Origin: Natrarchaeobius halalkaliphilus
GTDB lineage: Archaea > Halobacteriota > Halobacteria > Halobacteriales > Natrialbaceae
Length of the DNA stretch: 64,000 nucleotides
NCBI RefSeq assembly: GCF_003841485.1
Contig: NZ_REFY01000003.1
Span: forward strand, 558,001-622,000
Direction: 5' to 3'
The notes beneath the pieces were generated by a model. The model was not told the origin of the DNA and did no database searches. It saw only the letters and a list, made by a program, of their open reading frames with translations. The stretch's first letter is position 1; each line of letters starts with the position of its first letter. This document shows positions 53,944 to 61,953 of this stretch, one piece after another. The position numbers and the translations under genes were made by a program.

Positions 53944-55200
53944 TTACAATAGGACTGCTTGGGCCAATCCAAGGAAGACGAAAAAGCCAAGCACATCGGT
54001 CGCCGTGGTGATGAAGATCGTCGCAGACGTGGCTGGATCGTACCCGATTCGGTCGAGCAACAGTGGCGTAATAGCACCGAAAAAGCCCGCGATGACGAGA
54101 TTTGCTACCATCGAGATACCGATGACGGCCCCGAGTAAGAGGCCAAACTCGCCGAACGAAAAGGCAATAGCGATCACGGCGACGAGCACACCAGTAATCA
54201 TCCCATTGACGGCACCGGCAGCAACTTCGTTGAAGATGACACGCTTGCCGGTGTTGAGTGACACCTCACCGAGTGAAATCCCACGAACCGTGACTGCCAT
54301 CGCCTGTGTACCAGCATTTCCACCCATTCCAGCGACAACAGGCATATATGCTGCCAAAATGGCAACAGCAGCAATAGTTGACTCGAACAACCCAACCACC
54401 GCTGCAGCCATAAACGCCGTTCCGAGGTTGAGGATCAACCACTTATACCGTCGTCGTACCTTCGTTCCCGGGCCGTCAAGAACGCTCTCTTCTTCAGCGA
54501 CGCCAGTGAACTCGTAGAGCGTTTCACCCCGCGCCTCTTCGAGCATCCGAAACAAGTCCTCGGCGTGGATCACTCCGAGGATGTCTTCGTCTTCATCGAG
54601 TACGGCAACGGAACGCTCGCGGTTTTGCTTGAACACCTCAAGAACTTCTTCATCATCGCGGTCGTACCGGATATGCGGCGTCTCTTGGACGTAGTCATTG
54701 ATCGTCTCGGCTTCCTCATCAGCCACGGACAGCGCTGCGCCGGGGAGTTCGCCTTGTAATTCCTCATCGTCAGTGACGAAGATCGTCGGAACCTGTCCCA
54801 TTCTATCCTCGAACCGACGAACGCGTTCGATCACTTCGGGGAAGCCCCGCGCTTCATCGACGGTGACGTAGTCGAGGCTCATCACCCCAGCTGCACTTTC
54901 AGGATTAAACGAGAGCAGAAAATCAATTTTTTCGCGGCGCTCGCTATCGAGCGTTGTGAGCAGTGCCTCTCGCGTCTCTTCGTCAGTGAACCAGAGAACC
55001 GCAGTCACTTCGTCCGGATCGAGCCGGTCGATAAACGTCTCCAATTCAGACCGACTCATGTCCACGATGAGGTGTTCTTGCACCTCTTCCGGAAGTGAGA
55101 AGAACACGTCTCGCCACTCGTTCAGTGGCAAGTCTGTGAACGGGTTCGACGGTTCCGAAGCCATCGCAACCGTCTCATGTATGTCTGTCTGCCGAGCCAT
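53944..55200 (-). CDS. mgtE: Magnesium transporter MgtE
   Basis: MgtE is a magnesium channel gated by cytoplasmic magnesium. The 418-residue protein has the N domain (FFSLPEEVQEHLIVDMSRSELETFIDRL), a CBS pair around 120-245 (ESAAGVMSLDYVTVDEARG and SVAVLDEDEDILGVIHAEDLFRML) and five transmembrane helices from about 275, with the pore signature PVVAGMGGNAGTQAMAVTVRG. The ATG at 55200 is preferred; 29 upstream codons in the frame look non-coding. Codon use is less G+C-rich than in the flanking core genes, and copies of a decayed small ORF lie on both sides, which suggests acquisition. Confidence 0.93.
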   Translation of the reverse strand: MARQTDIHETVAMASEPSNPFTDLPLNEWRDVFFSLPEEVQEHLIVDMSRSELETFIDRLDPDEVTAVLWFTDEETREALLTTLDSERREKIDFLLSFNPESAAGVMSLDYVTVDEARGFPEVIERVRRFEDRMGQVPTIFVTDDEELQGELPGAALSVADEEAETINDYVQETPHIRYDRDDEEVLEVFKQNRERSVAVLDEDEDILGVIHAEDLFRMLEEARGETLYEFTGVAEEESVLDGPGTKVRRRYKWLILNLGTAFMAAAVVGLFESTIAAVAILAAYMPVVAGMGGNAGTQAMAVTVRGISLGEVSLNTGKRVIFNEVAAGAVNGMITGVLVAVIAIAFSFGEFGLLLGAVIGISMVANLVIAGFFGAITPLLLDRIGYDPATSATIFITTATDVLGFFVFLGLAQAVLL

Positions 55201-55549
55201 ATACGGAGTATATAAGCCGAACACTAAATCATGACCGATGGCGCTATCATAAAAATACGCTATCGGTAGTGGCCGCTCCAACGACACTGACCAGCCAAAT
55301 CATTTCGATAAACAGGCAAAGAAGGGATTTTCGCTGCTGAATTTATGCTCTGTATCTCGCACGGCGTTCTTGACAGGAATCAAGTAATTAAACGAACCGA
55401 TCGGGACGTGAGTCCCCCTGTACTTACTGGCAGATCAGTAGTCCGCGAACACCGGAATCTTGGACCTACACTACACGTACGATCTGAACGATTGGGACAT
55501 GGGATAGTAAAAGACAATACATTTGATTTCATATAGTTTCCTAGAACGT
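55201..55549. other. A+T-rich intergenic region between mgtE and the DedA gene
   Basis: The 349 bases contain promoters for the divergent mgtE and DedA genes and a decayed small ORF at 55408-55536. A T/A-rich stretch at 55519-55535 could hold the DedA TATA box. No other gene is visible. Confidence 0.45.
55408..55536 (+). pseudogene. Truncated small ORF, copy B of the repeated gene fragment
   Basis: GTG at 55408 opens a 42-codon frame, MSPPVLTGRSVVREHRNLG then PTLHVRSERLGHG. Its first half matches copy A at 53714 at both DNA and protein level (PVLT-x-RSVVR, TLHV), while the C-terminal half differs, so it is probably a truncated relative. The two copies flank mgtE in the same orientation. Confidence 0.45.
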
Positions 55550-56068
55550 ATGCCCGTATCCGGCCAGTTAATTGATTTGGCCTTTTCGCTTTTGTTGGTT
55601 TTCGACGAGCCAGCGTTATTTCTGTTGTTCGTCCTAAAAGGGGCGATAATCGGAAAGGTATTTCCAACATCACTCTTTTTGCCGGGCTATCTTCTTGCTA
55701 TCAAAGCGTCTTCGGAGCAGATCGCTGTCGGGATTGTTGTAGCCTCATTTGGATATGTTACAGGACAGTTACTAATCTACTGGATATCGAATAATTATGG
55801 AACGACCGCCGTTGGCTCGCTTCCCGCTGTTTCTGTTTCGGATGAACAGGTGACACGGGCTGAAGAGCTGTTTCAGCGGTACAGCGGTATGGGTATCTTC
55901 ATTACGAATCTCGTCCCGTTCGTCGGGTCCTTCATCATGATTCCTGCCGGGATGACCTCATATTCGATTCCCCTGACAATTTTGTACGCGCTCTCATCAA
56001 CGGTTCTGAATTATATACTTATCGTTTTGATAGCTTTTGAGTCACTCGAATTCCTTAGCCTGCTATAA
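55550..56068 (+). CDS. DedA family membrane protein
   Basis: The 172-residue protein has about five hydrophobic segments. FVLKGAIIGKVFPTSLFLPGYLLA and RYSGMGIFITNLVPFVGSFIMIPAGMTS fit the DedA (SNARE-associated / undecaprenyl or phospholipid flippase) pattern, where G-x-[F/V]-x-P and R-x(n)-P-x-x-[R/G] segments form re-entrant loops. Typical DedA proteins have about 200 residues, so this is on the short side; the usual arginine in 'R-F-I-P-x-x-R' is not seen, so function may differ. Its codon use is A+T-rich like that of mgtE. Confidence 0.65.
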   Translation: MPVSGQLIDLAFSLLLVFDEPALFLLFVLKGAIIGKVFPTSLFLPGYLLAIKASSEQIAVGIVVASFGYVTGQLLIYWISNNYGTTAVGSLPAVSVSDEQVTRAEELFQRYSGMGIFITNLVPFVGSFIMIPAGMTSYSIPLTILYALSSTVLNYILIVLIAFESLEFLSLL

Positions 56069-56272
56069 TTTTTCACCCGATTCATCCTTCACCTGCACTG
56101 AGCAACCACGCTTCTTCGCAGATTTCCTCTCAATCTGTGCCGCATTTGCGCTGTGTATTCACCAAGCCTCCTGTCTCAACCCTGGAGGGGAATAAAACAA
56201 AACTATAGGTGGGGTGGTAATCCCTATCAGTGGTTCGAAAGACATATCAAATTACAATTTAATCATGCTGAT

Positions 56273-57049
56273 ATGAATCGCAGACAGCTCCTCCTCGCAA
56301 GTGGCGTAACGCTGACGAGTGCGGTCGCTGGATGTGCTGGTGAAACCGACGACGAAAACGGAAATGGAAACGGAAACGGGAACGGTGATGACAGTGATCC
56401 CGAGCCCGAGCCTGACGATGCCGGGGAGTCCCCCGAAGAAGACTCCCCCGAGCCGGACGACGACCCGGAACCCGATGACGATGGTTCTGACGGGGACGAA
56501 GACGACGTCGACGAGCCCGACCCGCAGTCGTTCTCAGGCAGCGGTGCAGCTGTCGAGGACGGAGTCCGAATCATTGGTAACCTGACAGTGGTCGAGGCCG
56601 AACACGACGGTGAGTCAAACTTCGCTGTTCACCTTGTCGACGACAGCGACCACGATGATATGTTCGTCAACGAGATCGGCACGTACGACGGCGAGACGGC
56701 CGAACTCGTCGAACAGGGCGAGTACATGCTCGACGTCGAAGCTGACGGGGACTGGTCGGTCGACGTTCGCCAGCCTCGAGCGGCCAGCGGTGATGAACTC
56801 CCACAGTCGCTCTCCGGTGACGGAAACCAGGTCTTCGGCCCGTTCGAATTCGACGGAACGCACGTCGCGGAGGGGGAGCACAGCGGTGAGTCGAACTTCA
56901 GCACCCACGTCTACCCCGCCGAAGGGTCGTTCGGAGAGCTGGTGTTCAACGAAATTGGTGAATACGAGGGCGAGACAACGTTCAACTTCGACGGTATTGG
57001 GTGGGTGGCCGTCCAAGCCGACGGTGACTGGTCCATCGAATTGGAATAA
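56273..57049 (+). CDS. Secreted lipoprotein with two related beta domains
   Basis: The 258-residue precursor has a twin-arginine-type signal, MNRRQLLLASGVTLTSAVAG, ending in a lipobox with Cys21, so it is probably exported by Tat and lipid-anchored. Next come an Asn-Gly repeat and a long acidic D/E/P linker (about 30-95). Two related modules follow (about 105-180 and 185-258), each with H-x-G-E-S-N-F, F-N-E-I-G-x-Y-x-G-E-T and A-D-G-D-W-S. The modules look like ligand-binding beta sandwiches, of unknown function. Export signals and an internal duplication are directly visible. Confidence 0.75.
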   Translation: MNRRQLLLASGVTLTSAVAGCAGETDDENGNGNGNGNGDDSDPEPEPDDAGESPEEDSPEPDDDPEPDDDGSDGDEDDVDEPDPQSFSGSGAAVEDGVRIIGNLTVVEAEHDGESNFAVHLVDDSDHDDMFVNEIGTYDGETAELVEQGEYMLDVEADGDWSVDVRQPRAASGDELPQSLSGDGNQVFGPFEFDGTHVAEGEHSGESNFSTHVYPAEGSFGELVFNEIGEYEGETTFNFDGIGWVAVQADGDWSIELE

Positions 57050-57073
57050 TCGCACTGTCTCGAAACCGCAGAA

Positions 57074-57343
57074 CTACCATCCGCGACGAACCTCTTTTCG
57101 CACACCGGAGACAGACGTCGAGACCTCGTCGACGAACTCGAGGCTGCAACTGGGTTCCATCCCATCCTCGAAGGTCCGTCGCTCGAGGACGACCTCTTCG
57201 TTGCTGAACGCCTCGACTTCGTAGGCGTAGCCGACTCTGGCGAGCTGTGGGACGATCCCGAGCGACCTGCCGAGGCGGTCGACGAACCATTCGACGAAAG
57301 AACGTAGTATCCCAGAAGGCGAGAGTTGTAACCTACCTAGCAC
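57074..57343 (-). CDS. Possible small hypothetical protein
   Basis: An 89-codon frame on the minus strand, starting MLGRLQLSPSGILRSFVEWFVDRLG. The middle part, YAYEVEAFSNEEVVLERRTFEDG, reads like real protein, with third-position G/C as in neighbours. No family is recognised; it may be the remnant of a larger gene. It is convergent with the lipoprotein gene. Confidence 0.3.
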   Translation of the reverse strand: MLGRLQLSPSGILRSFVEWFVDRLGRSLGIVPQLARVGYAYEVEAFSNEEVVLERRTFEDGMEPSCSLEFVDEVSTSVSGVRKEVRRGW

Positions 57344-57387
57344 GGCATCAATATCTCCCGCAATGATCGGGTGGGGTCTTTTAGCCG

Positions 57388-57957
57388 TTAGGTGAGGTCG
57401 ACTTCGAACGAAGAGTGAATCGTCTCGTTTTGTTCAGGGCGTAGCCGACTCCGTTCTACTGCATGATCGAGATATTCGGTCGCCCATAAGAACTCAGACA
57501 CACTCTCGACATCGAAGTGAAATCGCCACGGACGATGTTCCCGGTGTGTCGAATAGACGTCGACGTCGATATCCTGGTGCAACATATATGCCGACTCAAT
57601 CGTCTCTGAGTCCACCTGTTCGGGATTCTCGATCGTCGCATCGAGCACTACACCACCCTCCGACCACCAGATCACGCCGTTCAGGAAGACGTTTTCAACG
57701 CGCCGTTTGATTCGTTCCCTCCGAGACTCAGGGAATCCTTCCTCGAGGACAATCGTGGAGAGACGGCCCCGAGCGAAGCGTTCGACCTTCGATGGTGGTG
57801 TAGCGATCCTGGGCTGGATGCTTCGCTTCCAGACTGCGTCAGCCAATTCGTCTCGACCCCGATCGACGAGTGGTTTGATCAAATAGCCGGCGGCCATTCC
57901 GAGGACGAAGACGGCGCCGGGGAGGGTTTCGAGCATAACTACTGATAGATCGTTCAC
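57388..57957 (-). CDS. Hypothetical membrane-anchored protein
   Basis: The 189-residue protein has one N-terminal hydrophobic segment, LPGAVFVLGMAAGYLIKPLVD, followed by a soluble alpha/beta region (ENVFLNGVIWWSEGGVVLDATIENPEQV and RPWRFHFDVESVSEFLWATEYLD). I do not recognise the family. The composition and codon use look coding. It stands alone in the accessory stretch, upstream of a decayed gene on the same strand. Confidence 0.55.
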   Translation of the reverse strand: MNDLSVVMLETLPGAVFVLGMAAGYLIKPLVDRGRDELADAVWKRSIQPRIATPPSKVERFARGRLSTIVLEEGFPESRRERIKRRVENVFLNGVIWWSEGGVVLDATIENPEQVDSETIESAYMLHQDIDVDVYSTHREHRPWRFHFDVESVSEFLWATEYLDHAVERSRLRPEQNETIHSSFEVDLT

Positions 57958-58053
57958 AAATATATATCATCGGACGAATCAGAGTGCTTTCTACGCTACT
58001 GTAGCTGCGACACTTCCAGTTCCGCCGCGCACGGCGCACGATAAAGTCTCTCG

Positions 58054-58384
58054 CTACAGAACCTTCGAGGTCTGCCATCCAATCAATTCGCTCGCGACGG
58101 CTTTCCCGGCCCTGACGAACTCGAGGACTTCGAGGGCGATCGTCTCTTCCGTGCGCTCCAGCAACTATTAGGCGGGCCGCTGGCCAGCCACGGCAGCCTC
58201 CCAGTGGGACGATCGGTTCGCGGACCCCTGGATCAGGCAGGGTCACACGCGGGTCCGCCTCCTCGATCTCCTTGATCCGTTCAAAACAACCGTTACAGTA
58301 CCTCGGGTTGTGCCAGACGAGCCGGTCGAACGCCCGTTGTGGTGAGACGTGGTTGTCTGTGGATTGAGTTCCCGTTGTTGACAT
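58054..58384 (-). pseudogene. Frameshifted gene of a Cys-containing haloarchaeal protein
   Basis: The ATG at 58384 starts MSTTGTQSTDNHVSPQRAFD, followed by VWHNPRYCNGCFERIKEIEE with a C-x-x-C that fits half a zinc site. The reading stays plausible until REPIVPLGG and then PAARLIV near 58165. After that the coding signal moves to another frame, LERTEETIALEVLEFVRAGK, which ends SKVL at TAG 58054-58056. One indel near 58160-58180 explains this. The N-terminal pattern resembles small haloarchaeal proteins of unknown role. Confidence 0.55.
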
Positions 58385-58620
58385 GGTTAGAGAAAAGCGT
58401 CGCTGCAGGGCAGACGCGTTCATCGCCGGCGACGACCGCGGCCGCCGACTCGACGCCCCTTTGCATGACGTGTGTTTTCCTTATTGCGATGAACGTATAA
58501 CAAACAAATAGAGAGACTCGAATTTCGAGTTGATTCTATAGCGAACCGAACGAGTAAGTGTTTGTAGGCTGATTGGTATTCACCAACAATTAACATGCAC
58601 CGCGTTGAATTCCAAAGGCC

Positions 58621-58992
58621 ATGGGATCCCCCAGTACATCAGATGGATCTAAGGAATGCATCACGCTCGAGACCAACGAAGACTGTCTGAGTCCATCAGC
58701 AGCATTTGAACTACTGGCTGATCAGCACCGTCGTTATTTTCTACATTACTTCCGAGTTGAAACCACTCGCACAGCAGAGACCGAGGAGGTTTGTGAGTTT
58801 ATTGTAAATGGATTACCCGATTCGGACACTGACAAGGATTCATTGCAAATCGAACTACGGCATCAACATCTTCCAAGGCTCACCCAATGTAATATCATCG
58901 AATACGATAACAGGCACGAGACAGTCCGATACTACAGCGATCCAGTAGTTGAACAGTGCTTAGAGTTCGTTTCCTCTCACGATCTTGGATGA
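58621..58992 (+). CDS. Small haloarchaeal winged-helix-like regulatory protein (DUF7344-type)
   Basis: The 123-residue protein has LSPSAAFELLADQHRRYFLHYF at its start, the pattern typical of a widespread haloarchaeal helix-turn-helix-like domain, then LRHQHLPRLTQCNIIEYDNRHETVRYYSDPVVEQCLEF, the recognition helix and wing. It is likely a DNA-binding regulator. It overlaps the 3' end of the convergent HalOD1 gene by 16 bases. The A+T content is high compared with core genes. Confidence 0.7.
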   Translation: MGSPSTSDGSKECITLETNEDCLSPSAAFELLADQHRRYFLHYFRVETTRTAETEEVCEFIVNGLPDSDTDKDSLQIELRHQHLPRLTQCNIIEYDNRHETVRYYSDPVVEQCLEFVSSHDLG

Positions 58993-59318
58993 TCTAACTC
59001 AATATCTGCATTTGAGATGTCGATACAAACAACATCGGATGCATAGACTGTAATTTCGAAATTATAGTACTCGAAAGAGACTTTCCCCAGGGTACGGTCA
59101 TTTTCTTCGGATGACGGTCCAAATAGCGAATCAAGTGCGTCTGGATCGACAACCGAATACAGTGAAGGAATTTCTTCGACTTGTTTGCCAGTTATAGCTG
59201 CAACACCCCGGGCAATGACTACTGGTAGTGAGGAGTCTTTTCCACGGTCATACTCTATATAAACTTCGTCGGTTGACGGATCGTATCCAATGTGGTCTGA
59301 TTGACAAACTCCCTTCAT
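58977..59318 (-). CDS. HalOD1 output domain protein, divergent
   Basis: The 113-residue protein is a single HalOD1-type domain: SLPVVIARGVAAITGKQVEEIPSLYSVVDPDALDSLF and KVSFEYYNFEITVYASDVVCI match the domain core and last strands. It is convergent with and overlaps the winged-helix-like gene. The pair of these two small regulators in tail-to-tail order is common in haloarchaeal accessory regions. Codon use is A+T-rich. Confidence 0.78.
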   Translation of the reverse strand: MKGVCQSDHIGYDPSTDEVYIEYDRGKDSSLPVVIARGVAAITGKQVEEIPSLYSVVDPDALDSLFGPSSEENDRTLGKVSFEYYNFEITVYASDVVCIDISNADIELDHPRS

Positions 59319-59352
59319 GCGAATGTTAACAAATAACTTCCCTAATACGCCG

Positions 59353-59547
59353 TCAGTATCCAGATATATAACTCATGGGGATCCAGGGGAAATCTGGAAA
59401 TACCATCAGTAATAATATTTGGCCGGTATCCCGACGTCCTCGAGATCTCCGTCGTCGAGGTGGACGTTTCGCGAGCTCCGGGCGCTCGGTGATGTATTGG
59501 ACACACCCGTCGAGTGCGCCGCCGCGGGCTTCGCGACGACCGATCAT
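59353..59547 (-). CDS. Possible small Arg-rich protein
   Basis: A 64-codon frame, starting MIGRREARGGALDGCVQYIT, then a basic RRPRRRRSRG-like stretch and a hydrophobic end (ILLLMVFPDFPWIPMSY). The N-terminal half looks helical and may be real. A TATA-like element is not obvious, and opposing frames in the same place make the call weak. Confidence 0.25.
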   Translation of the reverse strand: MIGRREARGGALDGCVQYITERPELAKRPPRRRRSRGRRDTGQILLLMVFPDFPWIPMSYISGY

Positions 59548-59679
59548 GCCGCGACACCTCCGTCTGCCGTCGGTATCGTGGTATGTGATCGACTGGTATC
59601 ACTATCGAAGGTGTCCGGTACTCCCAAGCAGGGTGGTTCTACACTCCTTTTTACCTGGGATAATTCAGAAATTTGACAG

Positions 59680-59753
59680 AGCCAGGAGTGGGATTTGAAC
59701 CCACGAAGTCCCGATTACAAGTCGAGTGCATGCACCACCCATGCTCTCCTGGC
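59680..59753 (-). tRNA. tRNA-Thr (anticodon TGT)
   Basis: On the minus strand the acceptor stem GCCAGGA pairs with TCCTGGC, with discriminator T at 59680. The anticodon arm is CTCGA-CTTGTAA-TCGGG, giving anticodon TGT for Thr ACA. The T arm is GTGGG-TTCAAAT-CCCAC. There is no intron. Its 3' end points toward the A+T-rich accessory stretch, a layout often seen where elements have integrated, although I see no second copy of the tRNA end. Confidence 0.95.
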
Positions 59754-59765
59754 GCGGTCCGTTGG

Positions 59766-60272
59766 TTAGCGGTCCTCCTTTGAGTGTGTGTCGTTTTCCG
59801 GTCGGTCGTCCAGCGAGCGATCCATCGCGACTCGAAACGTCTCGTAACCTCGCTGTCGGTAAAATCGCCTGGCGTCTTCGTTCGTTGCCATCACCTCGAG
59901 CGTGAGGACCTCGACACCGTTCGCGGCGAGGGTCTCTTCGGCGGTGTGAAGTAGCGCCGATCCGACGCCCCGGTCGCGATATTCGGGTTCGACGTAGAGG
60001 TTCGAGAGCGTTCCCCGGGTGGCGTCGAGTTCGAGACTGCCGCGCTCGATCGAAAAGGAGGCGAACCCAGCCAGATCAGGGCCGACGCGGGCGACCAAGA
60101 GCCCATCAGTGGCGCGGTGAGCGGCGAGTGTCTCACGCATCGTCGAGCGGTTCGCCTCGGGACGAACGTACGAATCGTAGGCCCGCTGACCGCGAGCGAG
60201 TCGGACCCAGAGCTCGGTGATCCCGTCGATATCGTCCGCTTCGGCTGGTTCGATCGTCAGTTCGGGAGCCAT
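59766..60272 (-). CDS. GNAT family N-acetyltransferase
   Basis: The 168-residue protein is a complete GNAT domain. The acetyl-CoA loop is VEPEYRDRGVGSALLHTAEE and the last strand region is VMATNEDARRFYRQRGYE. Its substrate is unknown; the pattern is close to RimI-like acetyltransferases. The ATG at 60272 starts MAPELTIEPAEADDID, as the fold requires, and 43 upstream codons are rejected. It is 13 bases downstream-adjacent to tRNA-Thr on the same strand. Confidence 0.87.
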   Translation of the reverse strand: MAPELTIEPAEADDIDGITELWVRLARGQRAYDSYVRPEANRSTMRETLAAHRATDGLLVARVGPDLAGFASFSIERGSLELDATRGTLSNLYVEPEYRDRGVGSALLHTAEETLAANGVEVLTLEVMATNEDARRFYRQRGYETFRVAMDRSLDDRPENDTHSKEDR

Positions 60273-60352
60273 TCGAATCGATCGATGCCGTTCACTCGAG
60301 TACGGATTCTGAAAGCGTTTTCCATCGGTTTGGTCGAGCCGTTCACCCCGCC

Positions 60353-60973
60353 TCAGACGGACCGGCAGTCCGAACAGACCAGCCGTCCGTTGGCGTCCCA
60401 CAGCGCGTCCGAAAGCGAGCCACAGGCTTCACAGACGCCTTGCGTGGAAAACTCGTCGCCGCCGTTGGGAAGCGCGCGTTCGTCGGCCGCCTCGCTAACC
60501 GACCGTGTGACCGACTCCTCGGTGTCGACCTCGTTCGCCGTCGAGACGCTGCCCGTGCTCGCACTCGAGCGGGTAGGGGTCATCGTGGCCTGGAACGATC
60601 CAGCCGCGGTGATGACGTCTCGCTGCGTGACGAGTCCGAATACCTCATCGCCGGCCTCGACGACGACGTTTCGGATGTTTTCACGCCCCATCATCGTCGC
60701 CGCGTCAGCGAGCGACCGGTCCGGACCGAGCGAGATGACGGGCGCGGTCATCGCGTCACCGACCGTCGTCTCCGTGGGGTCGTCTTCATCAGCCATGATG
60801 CCGAGGACGTCCCACTCGGTCATGATACCAACCGGCTCCGAGCCGCGAACGACGAGAACACAACTTGCACGCTCTTCGCGCATTAGCTGTACCGCCGCGA
60901 GGACGGTGTCTGACTCGCTGACACCGACGTATTCGGTCGTCAGGACGTCCCTGACCGACAGTTCCGATTCCAT
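60353..60973 (-). CDS. CBS domain pair protein with C-terminal zinc ribbon
   Basis: The 206-residue protein has two CBS motifs: VRDVLTTEYVGVSESDTVLAAVQLMREER with VVRGSEPVGIMTEWDV, and VGDAMTAPVISLGPDRSLADAATMM with VVVEAGDEVFGLVTQRDVI. Such pairs bind adenosine nucleotides and sense energy state. The C-terminus has CEACGSLSDALWDANGRLVCSDC, two C-x-x-C pairs that can bind zinc. The fusion suggests a regulator that contacts nucleic acid or protein; the target is not known. Confidence 0.87.
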   Translation of the reverse strand: MESELSVRDVLTTEYVGVSESDTVLAAVQLMREERASCVLVVRGSEPVGIMTEWDVLGIMADEDDPTETTVGDAMTAPVISLGPDRSLADAATMMGRENIRNVVVEAGDEVFGLVTQRDVITAAGSFQATMTPTRSSASTGSVSTANEVDTEESVTRSVSEAADERALPNGGDEFSTQGVCEACGSLSDALWDANGRLVCSDCRSV

Positions 60974-61065
60974 GTGTGAACAATACCCACGGACCGGCTA
61001 AAAGCTACTCCCGCTACACTTAAGCACGCATCCCCCGAATGTAGGTGGTTAGCCGGTTCGAGCCG

Positions 61066-61827
61066 CTACCACTCGAGTTCGACGCGCGTTCCGTCGGCAC
61101 GACAGGTCTCGAGGGCGTGTTTCGCCGCGAACCCCGCATCGTGAGCGCTGATACCGCGGCCGACGCCGACCTGAAGTTCGACGTCGACGGCCGCTTCGAC
61201 GTGCTGGATTGCCGTTTCGTACTCCGATCGCTCGAGATCGGGACAGACGACGATGATGTTGTCGCCGCCGACGAAAAACGAGAGGCTCTCGTGGTCGGAA
61301 CGCATGTGGCGCATGAGTTCCGCATAGCCCTGTTCGATATGGATGAAGCTGTCGAACGCGTTGAGTTCGTCCGTGTACTGCCCCGTCGCGTCCACGACGT
61401 CGAAGTGGGCGATCTGGACGTCGTCGTCGGTTCTGTGGGCGTCGTCGATGACGCGGCCCTCGAGGCACTCTCGTCGGCTCTTGTCCTGTGCACTGCCGGC
61501 GTCCTGGACGAGCGACGTGGCATCCGAGAGCGCCTGTACCGGTGAGGTGCCAGTCGCAACGCCGAGACTGAGGGTGACCGGATAGCGATTCCCCATCGTT
61601 TCCTGCAGGAGCCGGTGGTCCGACATCGAGAGACCGTTCGTGACCGCGATCATGTTGTCAAAACGGGTGAAGAAGACGTACCCGTCGCGGTTGCCCACGA
61701 ACTGCGAGATGTCGGCGTACAGGCGAGATTGGAGCGTCTGGAGGTCGGCTTCCCGCCTCGGTTCGGGCGTTACGGTCCACGGCCCGTAGTTGTCGATCTG
61801 AACGAGCGTAACCTGCGTATTAGTCAC
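61066..61827 (-). CDS. arfA: GTP cyclohydrolase III
   Basis: This archaeal enzyme hydrolyses GTP to a formylamino-pyrimidine nucleotide, the first step towards riboflavin and the deazaflavin F420. The 253-residue protein begins MTNTQVTLVQIDNYGPWTVTPEPRREADLQTLQ, the family signature, and shows two related halves, with FFTRFDNMIAVTNG in the first and FFVGGDNIIVVCPDL in the second, like duplicated cyclase-type folds. QVGVGRGISAHDAGFAAKHALE is the conserved C-terminal segment. It stands alone, with other pathway genes outside the window. Confidence 0.93.
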   Translation of the reverse strand: MTNTQVTLVQIDNYGPWTVTPEPRREADLQTLQSRLYADISQFVGNRDGYVFFTRFDNMIAVTNGLSMSDHRLLQETMGNRYPVTLSLGVATGTSPVQALSDATSLVQDAGSAQDKSRRECLEGRVIDDAHRTDDDVQIAHFDVVDATGQYTDELNAFDSFIHIEQGYAELMRHMRSDHESLSFFVGGDNIIVVCPDLERSEYETAIQHVEAAVDVELQVGVGRGISAHDAGFAAKHALETCRADGTRVELEW

Positions 61828-61953
61828 GGTAGCGGTCTCTTTCGAACCCCGTCGTATAAGTGATACGTAATCCAGATTCGTGATGGATGCGCGTGGTCCG
61901 CGACGCCTCCGACTTCGTCCGAGATCGTACGACGGTGTACCAGCGTTTCGGTC

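Noticed and set aside
59419-59676. An 85-codon plus-strand frame before tRNA-Thr
   Set aside because: The composition does not look coding, no promoter is seen, and a competing minus-strand frame in the same place is slightly more protein-like.
53354-59753. Integrated element with att sites at tRNA-Thr
   Set aside because: No second copy of the tRNA 3' end and no integrase gene could be found in the window, so only an accessory stretch is claimed.
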